Part shown: one piece after another, positions 60,755 through 64,000 of the stretch | How positions within the stretch are numbered: position 1 is the first letter of the stretch | Layout: the number at the start of each line of letters is the position of its first letter | Origin: JAJDAN01 sp046583095 | GTDB taxonomy: Bacteria > Myxococcota_A > UBA9160 > UBA4427 | Length of the DNA: 64,000 nt | Direction of reading: 5' to 3' | Assembly: GCA_046583095.1 (NCBI GenBank) | Contig: JAYGDB010000143.1 | Coordinates: forward strand, 6,608-70,607 | The notes under the pieces: generated by a model | Seen by the model: only the letters and a program-made list of their open reading frames with translations | The model's database searches: none | What the model was told of the DNA's origin: nothing | Program-made: the position numbers and the translations under genes

Positions 60755-61912
60755 ATGAAGCCAGCGTACTTCGCGATCGTTCGGGATGTCCTGCTCCTGT
60801 TGCCCCGGCTCCTCCTCGTGAGCCTCCAACTGCTGCTGCGACAGGGGTTCAGCAAGCCGTCGAATCGACTGCGCAAGTTCACCTCCGTCGAATGGCTTGC
60901 CGAACATCTGGATCTCGACCCTCGACTGATCGACAGCGCGACCGTCGAAGAGGCTCACACCGGCACTGCCACTCGATCGCGCCTGATGATTCGTTACGCG
61001 GGGCATCTCGAGACGCCGCCCGGGCCCCCTTCCCTGTTCATCAAGTCCACGCCGCCCGGCTTCGGATCGGCACTCTTCGGCGCGCTGTTCGAGCTCGGCG
61101 GCAACGAAGTCGCGTTCTACCGGCACATCCGACCGGCCGCGCCGGTCAGAACACCCGGGGTCTACTACTGCGAGGGCAACTCCAGCAGCTACGCGATACT
61201 GCTCGAAGACCTGACCGACAAGGGCTGCGATTTCACTGACCTCGCCAAGCGGTGCTCTCGCGAAGAAGCGACGCGCATCCTCACCACCCTCGCACAACTG
61301 CACGCACGATTCTGGCAGAGCGAACGATTCGACACCGACCTGGCATGGGTCAACCGCTTCGAGACGAATCGGGACTTCCGGCTGTTGAACCTGGTGCGGA
61401 ACTTGAGCGTTCCGATTGCCTTCAAGAAATTCGGCCACGTCTTGCCCGACCCGATTCGCGAAGTCATTCCGCATCTGATGAAAAACTATCGCCGCCTCGA
61501 AGAACAGTGGGCACAGGAGCCCCGGACCCTGTTGCACGGGGATGCCCATCTCGGAAACATGTACTTTCAAGACGGCCATGCGGGCCTGCTGGACTGGCAG
61601 GTCACCCAGCTGGGCCAGGGCATGCGGGATGTCGCCTACTTCTTGATCAACTCGACGAGCGAGAAGCTACGTCTCGCACACCAGGAAGAGCTGATCCGGC
61701 ACTACCTGGCGACACTCCGCGACCTGGGTGTCTCGTTGAGCTTCGACACGGCGTGGCGGCAGTACCGGTTGCAGAGTGTCTATGCCTGGACGGCGGGCAT
61801 CGTGACCGCACCGAGCAAGTTCCAGTCTGAAGACGTCGTCGTGGCCGGCCTGAAGCGATCTTGCAGCGCGATCCTCGACCTGGACGCGATCGAGTTGATC
61901 CGAGAGCTGTGA
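60755..61912 (+). CDS. Aminoglycoside-phosphotransferase-fold kinase (ecdysteroid-kinase-like)
   Basis: A 385-residue protein of the APH/choline-kinase fold. The catalytic loop is LLHGDAHLGNMYF and the metal-binding Asp is in LLDWQVTQLGQGMRDVAYFL. An N-terminal hydrophobic stretch (about residues 9-30, Leu-rich) may tether it to the membrane. Relatives phosphorylate small alcohols such as ecdysteroids or lie in lipid-degradation clusters. Substrate is unknown. No Shine-Dalgarno stands out before the ATG. Confidence 0.85.
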   Translation: MKPAYFAIVRDVLLLLPRLLLVSLQLLLRQGFSKPSNRLRKFTSVEWLAEHLDLDPRLIDSATVEEAHTGTATRSRLMIRYAGHLETPPGPPSLFIKSTPPGFGSALFGALFELGGNEVAFYRHIRPAAPVRTPGVYYCEGNSSSYAILLEDLTDKGCDFTDLAKRCSREEATRILTTLAQLHARFWQSERFDTDLAWVNRFETNRDFRLLNLVRNLSVPIAFKKFGHVLPDPIREVIPHLMKNYRRLEEQWAQEPRTLLHGDAHLGNMYFQDGHAGLLDWQVTQLGQGMRDVAYFLINSTSEKLRLAHQEELIRHYLATLRDLGVSLSFDTAWRQYRLQSVYAWTAGIVTAPSKFQSEDVVVAGLKRSCSAILDLDAIELIREL

Positions 61913-61945
61913 AATCGGCACGAAGATCGGCTGCCGGTTCGCGTC

Positions 61946-63898
61946 CTAGGGGATAGGAAGCGCGAAGGCGACGAGTGAGTCGCCCGCCGGCACCCCGAAG
62001 AGTCCGTGACCGCCGGCGGCGATCACCACGAACTGCCGTCCGTCCTCGCGCAGGCGATACGTCATCGGCGTGGCCTGCGCGCCGGTGGGAAGCCGTCCGC
62101 GCCAGAGCTCTTCGCCGCTGTCGGTGTCGAACGCGCGCAGGAAGTGATCCGTGGTCGCCCCGATGAAGCTGAGTCCGCTCGCAGTCGTCACGGGACCACC
62201 CAGGTTCGGCACGCCGTTGGGGATGAAGAGCCAGATCGGGAAAGGCGCTAGGTCGCGCGCGGTTCCCAGCGGCCGCTCCCAACGGATGCTGCCCGTCGCC
62301 ACGTCGATGCCGAAGAGCTTTCCCCAGGGCGGCGGATTGCAGGGCGCACCCGAACTCGAGAAGAGAACGTCGCGCTGCACGCCGTACGGCGTCCCGTCCT
62401 GGGGCTCGTAGCCGAAGTCGGGAGGAGCGTCCGGAAACATCTCGTTCCACTCGGGGCGGGGAATCAACCGGATCAAGCCGGCCGCCTGTGTGCTGTTCGC
62501 GACGAGGATACCCCGGCCCTCGTCGATCGAGAGGCTCCCCCAGTTGAAACCCCCGATGTAGCCCGGAAACTGCACGGTCCCCTGCAGCGAAGGCGGTGTG
62601 AAGATCCCCTCCGAGCGCAGCGACTCGATCTTCTTTCGGCACTCCGAGCGGTGCCACGGCGTCGGACCCCAGGCGTCTTCCGGACGCAGCTGCGCCGGGT
62701 GGAGGGGCGGCGGTCGCGTCGGAAAGGGCTGCGTGGGCGACAGGTACTCACCCGCGACCGGGCCCTGGGGCACCGCCCGCTCCTCGACCGGGAAAAGCGG
62801 CTCACCGGTGCGGCGATCGAGGAAGAAGAGATGGCCCATCTTGGTGGCCTGCACCACGGCGGGCACGATCTCGCCCTCGCGCGGGAAGTCGAAGAGCAGC
62901 GGCTGCGAGGCCACGTCGTAGTCCCAGACATCGTGGTGCACGGTCTGGAAGTGCCAGGCGACCTCGCCGGTATTGGCATCGAGCGCCACGAGGGAGCTCG
63001 AGTACTCGTCGAGGCCGTCGCGATCTCCTCCGTAGAAATCGGGCGACGTGTTGCCCGTGGGAACGAACACGAGCGACAGCGCGGGGTCGCCCGAGAGCGT
63101 CGTCCAGGCGTTGGTGGTACCGCGGCGGTAGCGCACCCCCGCAGGCGGAGGCGGCGCGTCTTCCGGCACCGGGTCCCAGGCCCAGAGCTGCGCGCCGGAG
63201 CGTGCGTCGAAGGCGCGCACCACACCCCCCGGCATGTCGACCCGCCGGTTGTCGAGGATCATCGTCCCGGTGACGACGCGGTCGCCGATCACGAGCGGCG
63301 CCGAGGTCACCCCGTACTCGCCCGGCCGCGCCTCGCCCACGCCGCCGCGCAGGTCGACCGCGCCCGCAGCGCCGAAGCCCGCGCAGGGGAGCCCCGTCTC
63401 GGCATCGAGCGCAATCAGGCGCGCGTCGAGCGTGCCCGTGAAGATGCGGGTCGCGCAGGTCGCGTCCGGTGCCGCGCGGACGTCGCGCCACACGGAGACC
63501 CCGCGGCAATTGATGATGTACATGCCCGTGTGATCGACCCGCGGGTCGTAGGCCCAGCGCTCCTCGCCGGTCTCGGCGTCGAGGGAGATCACGCGGTTGA
63601 AGGGCGTACAAAAGACCAGGTTCTCGCCCACCAGGATCGGCGTCACCTGGAGGGCGCTCGGCATCTTCGCGCCGCCGGTCCCGTCGTCAAAGTCACCGGA
63701 GCGGTAGCTCCACGCAATCTCCAGATCGGCCACATTGTCGCGGTCGATCTGGGTCAGCGGCGAGTGCCGCGAGCCGTGGGCGTCGCCCCCGTAGGCGGGC
63801 CATCCTGCGATCGGACCCCCCAGCTGGAGCTCGGGCGCTCCACAACCCAGGAGCAGCGCGGCGACGAGAAAGGCGGACGGTCGAAGCGCGCTCTGCAT
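61946..63898 (-). CDS. PQQ-type quinoprotein dehydrogenase, predicted lipoprotein
   Basis: A 650-residue beta-propeller protein of the membrane-bound glucose dehydrogenase/quinoprotein group. A lipobox (LLLGC, Cys19) follows the signal peptide; propeller blades contain the tryptophan-docking repeats RVISLDAETGEERWAYD, LVALDANTGEVAWHFQ and RAFDTDSGEELWRGRLP, and the active-site-type block TVHHDVWDYDVASQP. It lacks the N-terminal five-helix membrane domain of GDH and a haem c motif. It should oxidise a sugar or alcohol in the periplasm using PQQ; the PqqA-like gene at 3653 fits this. TAAGCT lies 7 nt before the ATG. Confidence 0.88.
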   Translation of the reverse strand: MQSALRPSAFLVAALLLGCGAPELQLGGPIAGWPAYGGDAHGSRHSPLTQIDRDNVADLEIAWSYRSGDFDDGTGGAKMPSALQVTPILVGENLVFCTPFNRVISLDAETGEERWAYDPRVDHTGMYIINCRGVSVWRDVRAAPDATCATRIFTGTLDARLIALDAETGLPCAGFGAAGAVDLRGGVGEARPGEYGVTSAPLVIGDRVVTGTMILDNRRVDMPGGVVRAFDARSGAQLWAWDPVPEDAPPPPAGVRYRRGTTNAWTTLSGDPALSLVFVPTGNTSPDFYGGDRDGLDEYSSSLVALDANTGEVAWHFQTVHHDVWDYDVASQPLLFDFPREGEIVPAVVQATKMGHLFFLDRRTGEPLFPVEERAVPQGPVAGEYLSPTQPFPTRPPPLHPAQLRPEDAWGPTPWHRSECRKKIESLRSEGIFTPPSLQGTVQFPGYIGGFNWGSLSIDEGRGILVANSTQAAGLIRLIPRPEWNEMFPDAPPDFGYEPQDGTPYGVQRDVLFSSSGAPCNPPPWGKLFGIDVATGSIRWERPLGTARDLAPFPIWLFIPNGVPNLGGPVTTASGLSFIGATTDHFLRAFDTDSGEELWRGRLPTGAQATPMTYRLREDGRQFVVIAAGGHGLFGVPAGDSLVAFALPIP

Positions 63899-63905
63899 TA
63901 GGCGC

Positions 63906-63911
63906 AGCTTA
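63906..63911 (-). promoter_or_regulatory. Possible -10 element of a leaderless gene
   Basis: On the minus strand TAAGCT ends 7 nt before the ATG of the quinoprotein gene; no Shine-Dalgarno lies between. Same spacing as the other leaderless candidates. Confidence 0.3.
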
Positions 63912-64000
63912 CAACGAGAGTCCGTCGAGGTGGATGGGAAGCCGGCAGAATCCGCGTTCAGGCAGCGATTCGGGCCTCGAAGTAGCGCCCATGGCGCGAT

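Noticed and set aside
63909..64000. Open minus-strand codons at the right edge, ending LPIHLDGLSL
   Set aside because: A second frame (ending GRYFEARIAA) is equally plausible and the piece is too short to choose, so no partial gene is annotated.

Overview
This is a GC-rich, gene-dense bacterial chromosome segment with about 60 protein genes, short intergenic gaps and many 1-8 bp overlaps between neighbouring genes. I see no rRNA, tRNA, CRISPR array, insertion sequence, integrase or phage gene. The gene set includes a Na+-translocating NADH:quinone reductase with its ApbE and NqrM maturation factors, a queuosine pathway, a tungsten-type aldehyde:ferredoxin oxidoreductase, PEP-CTERM-tagged exported proteins, many acyl-CoA enzymes, PAPS-type sulfotransferases and a Ser/Thr protein kinase. 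This suggests a free-living, heterotrophic, probably aquatic bacterium of the former Deltaproteobacteria (for example Myxococcota or Binatota-like). The assignment is inference from gene content, not a computed placement.

Layout. 0-9.4 kb: queG; a GH1 beta-glucosidase coupled to a sulfotransferase; a 43-residue PqqA-like precursor peptide too short for usual gene callers; a DUF502 membrane protein; then a minus-strand five-gene run (aldehyde dehydrogenase, greB, ChaC-type gamma-glutamylcyclotransferase, ABC ATPase, fused ABC permease/solute-binding protein) held together by overlapping start and stop codons. 9.4-19.2 kb: a small membrane protein, a Ser/Thr kinase with a cNMP-binding-like tail, a low-molecular-weight phosphatase, an SDR, a methyltransferase, a zinc alcohol dehydrogenase, a CoA-transferase, xylulokinase, an epoxide-hydrolase-like protein and a RidA-family protein. 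19.2-26.4 kb: one complete nqrABCDEF-apbE-nqrM operon on the minus strand. 26.6-38.1 kb: CBS protein, GH38 alpha-mannosidase, lipoprotein cyclophilin, queuosine precursor transporter YhhQ, an NTF2-like protein, a second sulfotransferase, gpsA, nitronate monooxygenase and a 7TM hybrid histidine kinase. 38.4-53.8 kb: secreted aspartyl protease, PI-PLC-like PEP-CTERM protein, two amidohydrolases, M48 protease with a PDZ domain, a Cas4/AddB-like Fe-S nuclease, cupin, Baeyer-Villiger-type monooxygenase, PlsC, MoaD plus AOR, a matrixin-type PEP-CTERM protease and two membrane or exported unknowns. 53.8-60.0 kb: a remnant resembling the N-terminus of LanC-like proteins, a DegT/RfbH-like PLP enzyme with His at the Lys position, then a promoter with an operator-like palindrome driving a five-gene acyl-CoA catabolic operon (two dissimilar acyl-CoA dehydrogenases, CoA-transferase, two hotdog dehydratases). 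60.0-64.0 kb: VOC protein, phosphotransferase and a lipoprotein PQQ-type quinoprotein dehydrogenase.

How the parts fit. The window carries both a candidate PQQ precursor peptide and a candidate PQQ-using enzyme, 58 kb apart, with no pqqBCDE genes here. queG and yhhQ form the salvage and final-reduction ends of queuosine metabolism. The acyl-CoA operon, CoA-transferases, Baeyer-Villiger monooxygenase, NTF2-like protein and alcohol dehydrogenases together suggest degradation of branched or cyclic, steroid-like or isoprenoid-like carbon, with electrons entering the quinone pool through NQR. Several genes start 6-9 nt after a TATGCT- or TAGAAT-like hexamer with no Shine-Dalgarno, which suggests that leaderless transcription is common here.
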